DNA of 6,932 bases from Acetobacteraceae bacterium (lineage in GTDB: Bacteria > Pseudomonadota > Alphaproteobacteria > Acetobacterales > Acetobacteraceae): assembly GCA_027340195.1 (NCBI GenBank), contig DAHWNE010000205.1:1-6932 (forward strand). The letters run 5' to 3'. The number at the start of each line of letters is the position of its first letter. Position 1 is the stretch's first letter. The notes beneath the pieces are model-generated. The model did no database searches. It saw only the letters and a program-made list of their open reading frames with translations, and was not told the DNA's origin. Of this stretch, positions 1 to 5,945 are shown in pieces. Position numbers and translations under genes: made by a program.

Positions 1-807
1 TTCCAGCACCGGCAGGCGGGAGCGGTGGCCGCTGATATGCGGATGCAGGGTCAGCAGGAACAGCCCGCCTTCCTCCCAGGCGCCGTCGAACTCGCCGCGG
101 AAAATCTCCTCCACCGCCGAGGGCGGCGTGTATGGGCGCAGCGCCGAGAAACGCAGCATGTTGTAATAGACCGCATCGTCGCGGATCCATTCGACCGGCA
201 GTTCGACGATCCCGGTGGGCGCGCCGGCGTCGGTGAGCTCATAGGCATCGTCGTCGGCCATCAGCGAACTGTCGTACAGCAACCCCAGCTCGCGGATGAT
301 ATCGAGCGTGTGAATCGAGAAATCCCAGCTCGCGGTGCGCATCCCCACCGGGGCGGCGCCGGCAATGCCGGTCAGCACCTCGGCGGCGCGGAAGGCGAGA
401 TCGCGCTCCACCCCGGGCGGGAGCGCGGTGTTGACCTCGTGGATCCAGGAGTGGATGCCGATCTCATGCCCGGCGCCGGCGACGGCGCGCACTTCGTCCG
501 GATACAGCAGCGCCACCACCGCCGGGTAGAAGAAACTCGCTGGAATCGCCTCGCGCGCCAGCAGGCGCAGGATGCGCGGCATCGCTTGGCGGTTTCCGTA
601 CTGGCCCTGGCTGATGCGCATCGGACTCTCGTCGCCATCACGCAGCGGGATGGTCTCGTGATCGGCATCGAACGAGAGCGCCACCGCGCAGCGCGCCCCG
701 CCCGGCCAGGCGGCGGGACGCAGGGATCGTCCGGCGCGGGCGCGGCCGGTGATCCGCCGCCAGGTCGCTTCCGGCCATTGCCAGGGTTCGCCGTCGGGAT
801 GTGCCAT
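1..807 (-). CDS. Polysaccharide deacetylase family protein (CE4-like), 3' end outside window
   Basis: The minus strand is open from the ATG at 807 to base 1 (269 codons, no stop), so the C-terminus is missing. The protein has NodB-fold hallmarks: SFDADH at residues 45-50 (aspartates D47/D49 in the place of the TFDDG motif), an H-x3-H metal pair H119/H123 in GIHSWIHE, a third motif MRTASWDFS at 156-164, and LTLHPH at 252-257 with the likely catalytic His255. The wording resembles the HpPgdA/PuuE-like branch, whose members remove acetyl groups from glycans or act on small amides such as allantoin. No signal peptide is seen, so a cytoplasmic small-molecule role is as likely as a cell-wall one. 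The start is supported by GGAGGA at 816-821 (minus strand), 8 nt upstream. It is divergent from an amidase, which hints at amide/nitrogen catabolism, but the substrate cannot be told. Confidence 0.9.
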   Translation of the reverse strand, partial: MAHPDGEPWQWPEATWRRITGRARAGRSLRPAAWPGGARCAVALSFDADHETIPLRDGDESPMRISQGQYGNRQAMPRILRLLAREAIPASFFYPAVVALLYPDEVRAVAGAGHEIGIHSWIHEVNTALPPGVERDLAFRAAEVLTGIAGAAPVGMRTASWDFSIHTLDIIRELGLLYDSSLMADDDAYELTDAGAPTGIVELPVEWIRDDAVYYNMLRFSALRPYTPPSAVEEIFRGEFDGAWEEGGLFLLTLHPHISGHRSRLPVLE

Positions 808-871
808 GACGGGTTTCCTCCGCGCGTTGCGCGGGCCATGCTGCGCCGGAACCGCGCCCGGGGAAACCTCG
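808..871. promoter_or_regulatory. Divergent intergenic region with GC palindrome
   Basis: Only 64 bp separate the deacetylase start (minus) from the amidase start (plus), so any promoters must overlap or lie inside the opposite gene. A perfect inverted repeat, CCGCGC at 820-825 and GCGCGG at 829-834 with a 3-nt centre, sits next to and slightly overlaps the deacetylase ribosome binding site (816-821). It could be an operator or an RNA hairpin on the deacetylase mRNA. No clear -35/-10 pair is visible. High GC makes short GC palindromes common, so functional status is a guess. Confidence 0.3.
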
Positions 872-2272
872 ATGGACGATCTCGCCACGCTTTCCGCCGA
901 GGACATGCTGGCCGCCTTTGCCGGCGGTGAGACCACGCCGACCGCGGTGCTGGAAGCGGTGCTCGCGCGCATCGCCGCGCGCAACCCGGCGTTGAACGCG
1001 ATGGTGCTGCTCGACCCGCGCGCGCCCCAGGCGGCGGCCGAGAGCACGGCGCGCTGGCGCGTCGGGCGGCCGATCGGGACGCTGGACGGGGTGCCGGTGA
1101 CGGTGAAGGATTTGGTGGATGTGGCCGGGTTCCCGACCCGCCGCGGCTCTCGCCTGACCGCCGTTACTCCGGCCGCGGCGGATGCGCCGATGGTCATGGG
1201 GTTGAAAGCCGCCGGCGCGATCGTGCTGGGCAAGACCACCACCACCGAGTTCGGCTGGAAATCACCCGGCGACTGCCCGCTGCACGGGATCACCCGGAAC
1301 CCGTGGGACCCGGCGCGCACGCCGGGCGGATCGTCCTCCGGCGCCGGGGCGGCCGGGGCGGCGGGGTTCGGGCCGTTGCATATCGGAACCGATGCCGGCG
1401 GATCGATCCGCATCCCGGCCGCCTGGTGCGGGCTGGTCGGGCTGAAGCCGAGCTACGGGCTCGTTCCACAATGGCCGGCCGGAGCCTTCGCCGCGGTCAG
1501 CTGCGCCGGGCCGATGACCCGCAGCGTCCGCGACACGGCGCTGATGCTGGGGGCGATGGGCCGCTTCGACCCGCGCGATCCGTTCTGCCTGCCCGATGAC
1601 CCACGGGACTGGCGCGACGGGATCGAGGCCGGGGTGGCGGGGCTGCGCGTCGGCGTGATCGCCCGCCCGGGGTTCGACGCGCCGCTGGACGCCGACGGCA
1701 TCGCCGCGGTGGAACGGGCGGCGGCGATCCTGGCCGAGGCGGGGGCGGAGGTGATGCCGGCCGATACCGCCGGCGTGCCGGACACGCGGCTGGCGTTCTC
1801 GCGCCTGTGGGCGGCGGCGCTGGCGCGGCTGGTACGCGGCTTCCCGCCCGAGCAGCGGACGCTGCTGGACCCCGGCCTGCTGGTGGTGGCCGAGCAGGCC
1901 GCCGGCCTGACCCCGGACGACATCCTGGAGGCCGATGCACTGCGGGCCGAGACCGGCCATGCGCTGGGGCTGCTCGCGGTCCGGTTCGACCTGCTGCTGT
2001 GCCCCACCGTTCCGGCCGGCCCACCGGAAGCCGGGATGCAGGCGGCCGACCCGGTGGCGGCGCTGTGGTCGGAGTGGGCGCCCTGGACCTTCGCCTTCAA
2101 CCTCTCGCGCCAGCCGGCGATCACCGTTCCGTTGGGATTGCGGGCGGACGGGTTGCCGGGGTCGGTGCAGCTGGCGGCGGCGCGGTATCGGGACGATCTG
2201 GTGCTGCGCGGGGCGCGGGCGATCGAGGCGGCCGGGGCATTCCCGGCGGCCCCGGAACCGGTCGGTGCGTGA
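872..2272 (+). CDS. Amidase (amidase signature family)
   Basis: This 466-residue protein is a full-length amidase-signature hydrolase, which cleaves carboxamides to acid plus ammonia or amine. The Ser-cisSer-Lys triad is complete: Lys79 in PVTVKD, cis-Ser154 in TPGGSSSG (residues 150-157), and nucleophile Ser178 in GTDAGGSIR (172-180). The 24-residue gap between the two serines is the family spacing. The glycine-rich core continues into CGLVGLKPSYG (186-196). The C-terminal half carries the usual lid plus FNLSRQPAITVPLG. There is no signal peptide, so it is cytoplasmic. The ATG at 872 is chosen because the family-like N-terminus (helix MDDLATLSAEDMLAAF) begins there. Its ribosome site is weak (GGGGAAA at 860-866), and the in-frame ATG at 806 would add 22 unconserved-looking residues and overlap the divergent start. 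The substrate is unknown; the neighbouring deacetylase suggests nitrogen-compound breakdown. No terminator with a T-tract follows. Confidence 0.92.
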   Translation: MDDLATLSAEDMLAAFAGGETTPTAVLEAVLARIAARNPALNAMVLLDPRAPQAAAESTARWRVGRPIGTLDGVPVTVKDLVDVAGFPTRRGSRLTAVTPAAADAPMVMGLKAAGAIVLGKTTTTEFGWKSPGDCPLHGITRNPWDPARTPGGSSSGAGAAGAAGFGPLHIGTDAGGSIRIPAAWCGLVGLKPSYGLVPQWPAGAFAAVSCAGPMTRSVRDTALMLGAMGRFDPRDPFCLPDDPRDWRDGIEAGVAGLRVGVIARPGFDAPLDADGIAAVERAAAILAEAGAEVMPADTAGVPDTRLAFSRLWAAALARLVRGFPPEQRTLLDPGLLVVAEQAAGLTPDDILEADALRAETGHALGLLAVRFDLLLCPTVPAGPPEAGMQAADPVAALWSEWAPWTFAFNLSRQPAITVPLGLRADGLPGSVQLAAARYRDDLVLRGARAIEAAGAFPAAPEPVGA

Positions 2273-2412
2273 GCCGCCATCGAACGCGCGGGAACACGCC
2301 CGCCGTCATCGCCCCGGGTCTCTGGCGGCTGCGGCGGTCCGCCTCAATTCGTGCCGTTCCGGTCGGCGGAGACTCCATATTTTCCCCTGAGCCACCCACA
2401 TCCGCCTCCAGT

Positions 2413-2433
2413 CGGGGCAGTCGGACCGCCCCG
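2413..2433 (+). other. GC hairpin ahead of the small ORF
   Basis: The arms CGGGGC (2413-2418) and GCCCCG (2428-2433) pair perfectly around a 9-nt loop. No T-tract follows, so it is not a standard intrinsic terminator for the amidase. The right arm adjoins a strong Shine-Dalgarno-like GGAGGG (2433-2438), so it may shape the 5' leader of the downstream ygfZ unit. The rest of 2273-2447 shows no gene; an A/T run near 2378-2384 is the only promoter-like spot. Confidence 0.3.
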
Positions 2434-2447
2434 GAGGGATCGCAAGG

Positions 2448-2537
2448 ATGAGGGAACCCATGTTCAAGCGACGTATCGGGAACGAGGCCCCCTCCCCGCC
2501 GATGTCTCGACGTAAGGTCATCCGGCCTTGTCCATGA
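2448..2537 (+). CDS. Possible 29-aa leader ORF coupled to ygfZ
   Basis: An ORF of 29 codons runs from the ATG at 2448 (second in-frame ATG at 2460) to a TGA at 2535-2537. It has a good ribosome site, GGAGGG at 2433-2438, 9 nt before the first ATG, and its TGA overlaps the ygfZ ATG in an ATGA junction, the usual geometry for translational coupling. The peptide is basic (MREPMFKRR at the N-terminus, MSRRKVIRPCP at the C-terminus) and resembles no family I know. ygfZ itself lacks a well-placed Shine-Dalgarno, which makes coupling plausible. It may equally be chance: the ORF is short and GC-rich DNA has few stops. Confidence 0.35.
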   Translation: MREPMFKRRIGNEAPSPPMSRRKVIRPCP

Positions 2538-3367
2538 CGTCGCTCACCCCCCTGCCCAACCGGGCGGTGATCGCCGTCGCCGGCGCCGACCGGGTGGCCT
2601 TCCTGCAAGGCTTGGTGTCCAACGACGTGACCGAGGCCGCCCCCGGGCGCGCGGTCTGGGCGGCGCTGCTGACGGCTCAAGGCAAATACCTGGCCGATTT
2701 CTTCATCTTCGCCACCCAGGATGCGCTGTTGCTGGACGTGGCGGCGGCCGATGCCGCCGGTCTGCTCGCGCGCCTGTCCCGCTACCGGCTGCGCGCTGCC
2801 GTCACCCTGGCCGCGCGCGAGGATCTCGCCGTGTATGCCGCCTGGGGCACGCCTCCCGCCCTGCCGCCGGCGGCGGTCGCCGCCCCGGACCCGCGCCTGG
2901 CCGCGGCCGGCTGGCGCATCCTCTCGCCCGTCCCGCTTCCCGCCACCGCCACCGCCGAGGATTGGGACCGCCACCGGCTGGCGCTGGGCCTGCCCGACGG
3001 GGCGCGCGATCTGGAACCCGAGCGTTCGCTGCTGCTGGAGGCAGGGTTCGACGAGCTCGGCGGCGTATCGTGGACCAAGGGCTGCTACATGGGCCAGGAG
3101 CTGACCGCGCGCACCCGCTATCGCGGCCTCATCAAGCGCCGGCTGGTGCCGGTGACGCTGGACGGCCCGGCCCCGCCCCCGGGCTCCGAGATCCGCCGCG
3201 CCGAGGCGCCCGACGCGGCGCCGGTGGGCGTCCTGCGCTCGGCGCGGGACGGGCTCGGCCTCGCGGTGCTGCGGCTGGACGCGCTGGACACCCCCCTCCG
3301 CGCCGGCGATACCGCGCTGACCCCGCGCATCCCCGCGTGGATGCGCCTGCCGGAGCGCCCCGCATGA
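2534..3367 (+). CDS. ygfZ: YgfZ/GcvT-domain folate-binding protein
   Basis: The 277-residue product belongs to the YgfZ/IBA57 family, GcvT-like proteins that bind tetrahydrofolate and support assembly or repair of certain Fe-S enzymes. The defining motif KGCYMGQE is present at residues 182-189, with the key Cys184. Other family features are the N-terminal VAFLQGLVSNDV (21-32), AALLTAQGKYLADFFI (43-58), and the TARTRYRG stretch after the motif (191-198). The protein is cytoplasmic and of normal length. The start is not certain: the ATG at 2534 overlaps the stop of a short upstream ORF, while an in-frame TTG at 2528 lies about 12 nt after AAGG (2512-2515); the two differ by two residues. The 3' end overlaps the methyltransferase gene by 4 bp (ATGA), so the two are co-transcribed. 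Confidence 0.93.
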   Translation: MTSLTPLPNRAVIAVAGADRVAFLQGLVSNDVTEAAPGRAVWAALLTAQGKYLADFFIFATQDALLLDVAAADAAGLLARLSRYRLRAAVTLAAREDLAVYAAWGTPPALPPAAVAAPDPRLAAAGWRILSPVPLPATATAEDWDRHRLALGLPDGARDLEPERSLLLEAGFDELGGVSWTKGCYMGQELTARTRYRGLIKRRLVPVTLDGPAPPPGSEIRRAEAPDAAPVGVLRSARDGLGLAVLRLDALDTPLRAGDTALTPRIPAWMRLPERPA

Positions 3368-3954
3368 GCCAGCCCCCCTCGTCGATCGACTGGGAAAGCC
3401 GCTACCGGGCCGGCGCCACCGGCTGGGAACGGGCCGCCCTCAACCCCGCCTTCCTGTCCTGGCGCGCGAGCGGCGCGCTCGCCCCTTGCCGCATCCTGGT
3501 CCCCGGCGCCGGCCGCAGCCATGAACCGCTCGCCCTGGCCGAGGCCGGGTTCGACGTCACGGTGCTGGACATCGCCCCCAGCGCGGCGGCGGCGCAGGCG
3601 GCGCGGCTGGCGCCATTCGGGTCGCGGGCGCGGGTGGTGAGCGGTGATCTCTTCGCCCACGCGCCGGCCGCGCCCTACGACGCGGTCTATGACCAGACCT
3701 GCCTGTGCGCCCTGCAGCCGGAGCGCCTGGGCGAATACGCCGCGCTGCTGGCGGGTTGGCTGCGCCCCGGCGGGCGGCTGTTCGCGCTGTTCATGCAGAC
3801 CGGCGAACCGGGTGGTCCGCCGTTCGACTGCCCGCTGCCTTCCATGCGCGCCCTGTTCGCCCCGCCGCTCTGGGCCTGGCCGTCGGCGCTGGATGCCGAG
3901 GTGCCGCACGGGCCGGGCCGGGTGGAGCAGCCGGCGGTGCTGGTCCGGCGCTGA
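3364..3954 (+). CDS. SAM-dependent methyltransferase, TPMT-like
   Basis: This 196-residue class I methyltransferase looks like the thiopurine S-methyltransferase (TPMT)/halide-methyltransferase family. The N-terminal signature WESRYRAGATGWERAALNP spans residues 10-28. The SAM-binding loop is ILVPGAGRSHE (44-54), the acidic ribose-binding end of strand 2 is VTVLDIAPSA (65-74), motif II is the SGDLF region (93-97), and the family's YDQTCLCAL follows at 109-117. GWLRPGGRLFALF (131-143) is the post-motif strand. TPMT relatives methylate sulfur, selenium, tellurium or halide acceptors; which applies here cannot be read from sequence. The start is fixed by the ATGA overlap with ygfZ and by GGAG at 3352-3355, 8 nt upstream. 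It is cytoplasmic and slightly shorter than enteric TPMT. Its co-expression with an Fe-S maintenance protein and RidA suggests a detoxification or stress setting, which is an inference. Confidence 0.88.
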   Translation: MSQPPSSIDWESRYRAGATGWERAALNPAFLSWRASGALAPCRILVPGAGRSHEPLALAEAGFDVTVLDIAPSAAAAQAARLAPFGSRARVVSGDLFAHAPAAPYDAVYDQTCLCALQPERLGEYAALLAGWLRPGGRLFALFMQTGEPGGPPFDCPLPSMRALFAPPLWAWPSALDAEVPHGPGRVEQPAVLVRR

Positions 3955-4004
3955 GCGCGGCTTGCCCGCCGGCCCACGGCCCCCCTACAACCCGGGCTTC
4001 CACC

Positions 4005-4013
4005 AGAAGGAAG
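4005..4013 (+). promoter_or_regulatory. Ribosome binding site of the RidA gene
   Basis: AGAAGGAAG lies 7 nt before the GTG at 4021 and is the strongest purine-rich site in the 66-bp gap after the methyltransferase. It decides the GTG start, because no in-frame ATG exists near the beginning of this ORF. No terminator is seen in 3955-4004, so read-through from ygfZ is likely. Confidence 0.65.
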
Positions 4014-4020
4014 CGCACCG

Positions 4021-4371
4021 GTGAGCAAGATCCTCCGCACCGACCCCAACCCCATCCTGTCCTCGGCCGTCGAGTATCACGGCTTCGTCTATACCGCCGG
4101 CATCACCGCCGATGACGCCTCCAAGGACGTCAGTGGCCAGACCGCCGAGATCCTGGCCAAAATCGACGCCCTGCTGGAGGCGCACGGGACCGACAAGACC
4201 CGGCTGCTGACGGCGCAGATCTGGCTGAAGCACATCACCGACCGGCCGGCGCTGAACGCGCTCTGGACCGCCTGGCTGCCGGAAGGCGGCGCGCCGGCCC
4301 GCGCCTGCGTGCAGGCGGAGTTGGCCGATCCGCGGCTGCTGGTGGAAATCATGGTGACCGCCTGCAAATAG
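4021..4371 (+). CDS. RidA family protein (YjgF/YER057c/UK114)
   Basis: The 116-residue protein starts with GTG and is of normal RidA length. RidA proteins are trimeric cytosolic deaminases that hydrolyse reactive enamine/imine intermediates such as 2-aminoacrylate, protecting PLP enzymes. Seen here: the N-terminal VEYHGFVYTAGI (17-28), the QTAEILAKIDALLEAHG helix (40-56), TAQIWLK (64-70), and the C-terminal PARACVQAELADP (92-104) followed by LLVEIMVTA. Arg94 matches the carboxylate-binding arginine of RidA and Glu109 the conserved acidic residue, so activity is plausible. The ARACVQAELADP wording suits the subgroup annotated as 'RidA family, UK114-like 2' rather than archetypal E. coli RidA, so the exact substrate may differ. 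It is probably the last gene of the ygfZ unit, followed by an intrinsic terminator. Confidence 0.93.
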   Translation: MSKILRTDPNPILSSAVEYHGFVYTAGITADDASKDVSGQTAEILAKIDALLEAHGTDKTRLLTAQIWLKHITDRPALNALWTAWLPEGGAPARACVQAELADPRLLVEIMVTACK

Positions 4372-4396
4372 CCGACTCGGGGCGGCACAGGGGAAT

Positions 4397-4410
4397 AGGA
4401 CAGACGTCCT
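4397..4410 (+). other. Small hairpin after ridA
   Basis: AGGAC (4397-4401) and GTCCT (4406-4410) form a 5-bp stem with a 4-nt loop. It lies between the RidA stop and the strong terminator and could stabilise the mRNA 3' end. No other role is indicated. Confidence 0.25.
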
Positions 4411-4434
4411 GCTACCGGAGGTTGTCCACAGGGG

Positions 4435-4459
4435 GAAAACGGCGATATGCGCCGTTTTC
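4435..4459 (+). terminator. Intrinsic terminator, probably bidirectional in form
   Basis: The arms GAAAACGGCG (4435-4444) and CGCCGTTTTC (4450-4459) are perfect reverse complements of 10 bp around a 5-nt loop (ATATG). The right arm ends in TTTT and the left arm begins with AAAA, so on either strand a GC stem is followed by a short T run. It sits 63 bp after the RidA stop and best ends the ygfZ-methyltransferase-RidA unit. It also means the CHAP gene downstream probably has its own promoter. Confidence 0.75.
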
Positions 4460-4487
4460 GCCACACTCACGGGATTTAGGGTTGCCA

Positions 4488-4542
4488 GGGACGCAAAGCT
4501 GTTGATACCCGAACATGGGTCTGGGGAAGACTTCGAGGGTAT
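4488..4542 (+). promoter_or_regulatory. Candidate structured leader of the CHAP gene
   Basis: GGGACGCAAAGC at 4488-4499 matches the conserved core segment of class I c-di-GMP (GEMM-I) riboswitches as I remember it from Vc2. Downstream, ACCC (4507-4510) can pair with GGGT (4517-4520) as a 4-bp stem with a 6-nt loop, or, extended as ATACCC (4505-4510), with GGGTAT (4537-4542). The second pairing would cover part of the ribosome site GAGGG (4535-4539). Two exclusive pairings with one hiding the ribosome site is what an expression platform looks like. Against it: the upstream half of a GEMM aptamer (CAAACC strand with a GAAA-capped stem) is not visible, and the transcription start is unknown. Confidence 0.3.
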
Positions 4543-4548
4543 GACGAT

Positions 4549-5631
4549 ATGACGGTTGAGACGGGTGCGCGCCGGCTGGCGCGAGGGGCGATTTTGTGCG
4601 GCTTCGGTCGCTCGGCTTTCGGATCCACCCTGCTCGGCTTGCTCAGCCTGTTGTGCTTCGGCCTGTTCGCGGCCCCCGGCCACGCCGCCGAGGCGCGCCA
4701 CCCCGTGGTCCGGCACCGCATCATCCGCCGCATCGTGGTTCGCAAGCGCGTGGTGGCGCATGTCGTGCGCCGCGCGGTGGTGCGCCATGTCGCGTGGCAC
4801 AAGCCGGCGCCGCGACGGATCATCCGCCATGTGGTGCTGCGCCGCCGGGTGATCCTGCGCCGACCCGACTTGCACAAGCCTGTCTGGCATAAGCCGGTCT
4901 GGCATAAGCCCATCTGGCACCCGGCCGTGTGGCACAAGCCCGTGTGGCACAAGCCCGTGTGGCATCCCGCCGCCGTTTACGGCCCGCGCATGTCCTGCGT
5001 GCCGTTCGCCCGCGCCGCCACCGGCATGGATATCACGGGCGATGCCTATGCTTGGTGGCACAATGCCGCCGGCCATTATGCGCGCGGCGATGTTCCCGTG
5101 CCCGGCAGCGTGCTCGCGTTCCGCGCCAATGCCCGGATGCGTCTAGGACACGTCGCGGTGGTGACCCGGGTCATCAACCGGCGCGAAGTGCTGGTCGATC
5201 AGGCCAACTGGGCCGATTGGGGCCAGATCACCCGCGGCGTGCCGGTGATCGACGTGTCCGAGAACAACACTTGGTCTGACGTTCGGGTCTCGATCGGCGG
5301 CGGGCGATTTGGCTCGGTCTATCCGACCTACGGGTTCATCTATAATCGTCCGGATACCGGCGCCGTGCTGGCCCGCCGCGCCCCGGCGCCGCTGGTGGCG
5401 GCCAATCCGGCGCCGTCCGATTTGCGCGCCCTGCACCCGTTCGGCGGCACCCAGGAAGCGATGGCGCCCGAGCGTCTGCCGGCCCCGCCGCGCTGGCCGA
5501 CCCGCCTAGGGCACCAGCTGGTGGTGCATCCGATGATCCGGCATGTCGTGTATCGGCGGCCGGCGCCGCGGCACTGGGTGCGCCGCCCGGTCCGGCGTGA
5601 GGTGATCCGCCGCCGCGTGGTGCATCGGTGA
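4549..5631 (+). CDS. Secreted CHAP-domain protein with VWHKP repeat and basic arms
   Basis: The 360-residue protein begins with an export signal: a basic n-region to Arg21, a hydrophobic core at about 26-42, and probable signal peptidase I cleavage near APGHA/AEA (46-48). Residues 50-105 are Arg/Val/His-rich (for example VVRHRIIRRIVVRKRVV). Residues 108-141 are a tandem VWHKP repeat. The CHAP domain follows at about 144-265, with catalytic Cys150 in RMSCVPFAR, His201 in RLGHVAVV and polar Asn220 in DQANWADWG. CHAP enzymes are amidases or endopeptidases of peptidoglycan or related conjugates. The C-terminal tail (327-360) returns to the basic pattern (RRPVRREVIRRRVVHR). Start: ATG at 4549, 9 nt after GAGGG. 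It acts in the periplasm or outside. The substrate and the role of the arms are unknown; binding to anionic envelope polymers is an inference. It stands alone between a terminator and a noncoding gap. Confidence 0.9.
   Translation: MTVETGARRLARGAILCGFGRSAFGSTLLGLLSLLCFGLFAAPGHAAEARHPVVRHRIIRRIVVRKRVVAHVVRRAVVRHVAWHKPAPRRIIRHVVLRRRVILRRPDLHKPVWHKPVWHKPIWHPAVWHKPVWHKPVWHPAAVYGPRMSCVPFARAATGMDITGDAYAWWHNAAGHYARGDVPVPGSVLAFRANARMRLGHVAVVTRVINRREVLVDQANWADWGQITRGVPVIDVSENNTWSDVRVSIGGGRFGSVYPTYGFIYNRPDTGAVLARRAPAPLVAANPAPSDLRALHPFGGTQEAMAPERLPAPPRWPTRLGHQLVVHPMIRHVVYRRPAPRHWVRRPVRREVIRRRVVHR
4882..4971 (+). repeat. Two 45-bp coding repeats (VWHKP units)
   Basis: Two in-frame 15-residue units lie side by side: residues 112-126 (VWHKPVWHKPIWHPA) and 127-141 (VWHKPVWHKPVWHPA). 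Each consists of two VWHKP pentads plus a WHPA ending, and a partial LHKP (108-111) precedes them. The proteins differ by one residue, but codons differ more (GTC/CAT in the first copy, GTG/CAC in the second), so the duplication is not very recent or selection keeps the peptide. The regular Trp-His-Lys-Pro spacing suggests an extended, possibly metal- or polymer-binding linker. Confidence 0.85.
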
Positions 5632-5901
5632 TGCCGTCCCGCTGAGCAGCCGACGCTTCGCCTCGCACGGCCGAAGCCGGGAAACGCGGTCTTCACACCC
5701 GCCAAGGCAGCCATCGTCGCCCAACTCCGCGAGCACCGGGAGACCGAACCGGAGACCAGGGGCGCGATGCCCAAAGCGACAATCGGGGGCGCGGCGTCAT
5801 CCACGATCGGTCGTCGTGGGGGGAGGAATTCCCCGCGAGCCAACCAAGGCGAGAGATAGAATCAACCTCGGCTTGCTGGCGAGCTAGGATGATTTCGCTA
5901 T

Positions 5902-5933
5902 TTTCCGCAGCATATTGTCGATCTAGATAAAAT
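5902..5933 (+). promoter_or_regulatory. Possible promoter of the siroheme/cobA unit
   Basis: TTTCCG (5902-5907) and TAGATA (5924-5929) are spaced by 16 bp, and TAAAAT (5928-5933) is an alternative -10 element. They lie in the most AT-rich stretch of the window, 36 or more bp before the ATG at 5969. The -35 match is poor, so this rests mainly on composition and position. Confidence 0.3.
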
Positions 5934-5945
5934 CCTTTTCTTTCC

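Noticed and set aside
25..930. 301-residue plus-strand ORF
   Set aside because: It is the shadow of the minus-strand deacetylase, whose frame shows all family motifs. The plus frame is His/Arg/Gly-rich without recognisable domains.
2306..2974. 222-residue minus-strand ORF crossing the ygfZ start
   Set aside because: It is antisense to ygfZ, Gly/Arg-rich, and has no recognisable motif; open frames like this are common in GC-rich DNA.
4422..4430. TTGTCCACA, one mismatch from a DnaA box
   Set aside because: A single imperfect copy, with no cluster, no AT-rich unwinding element and no dnaA/dnaN/parAB neighbours, does not indicate an origin.
4541..4552. Three-codon ORF (ATG ACG ATA TGA) overlapping the CHAP start
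   Set aside because: Its ATG lies only 1 nt after GAGGG, too close for initiation, so the overlap with the real start is probably coincidental.
4476..4952. 158-residue minus-strand ORF with CQTGLCQTGL cysteine repeats
   Set aside because: It is another frame of the same VWHKP DNA repeat. The apparent metallothionein-like pattern comes from translating the repeat on the wrong strand.
3985..5076. 363-residue minus-strand ORF with HGLVP/PDRLM-type repeats
   Set aside because: It lies antisense to RidA, the terminator and the CHAP gene. Its repeats are the reverse reading of the VWHKP codons, and it crosses an intrinsic terminator and a regulatory gap.
5632..5859. Plus-strand open frame in the gap after the CHAP gene
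   Set aside because: It has no start codon at its beginning, no ribosome site for the internal ATG, and no resemblance to a known family.
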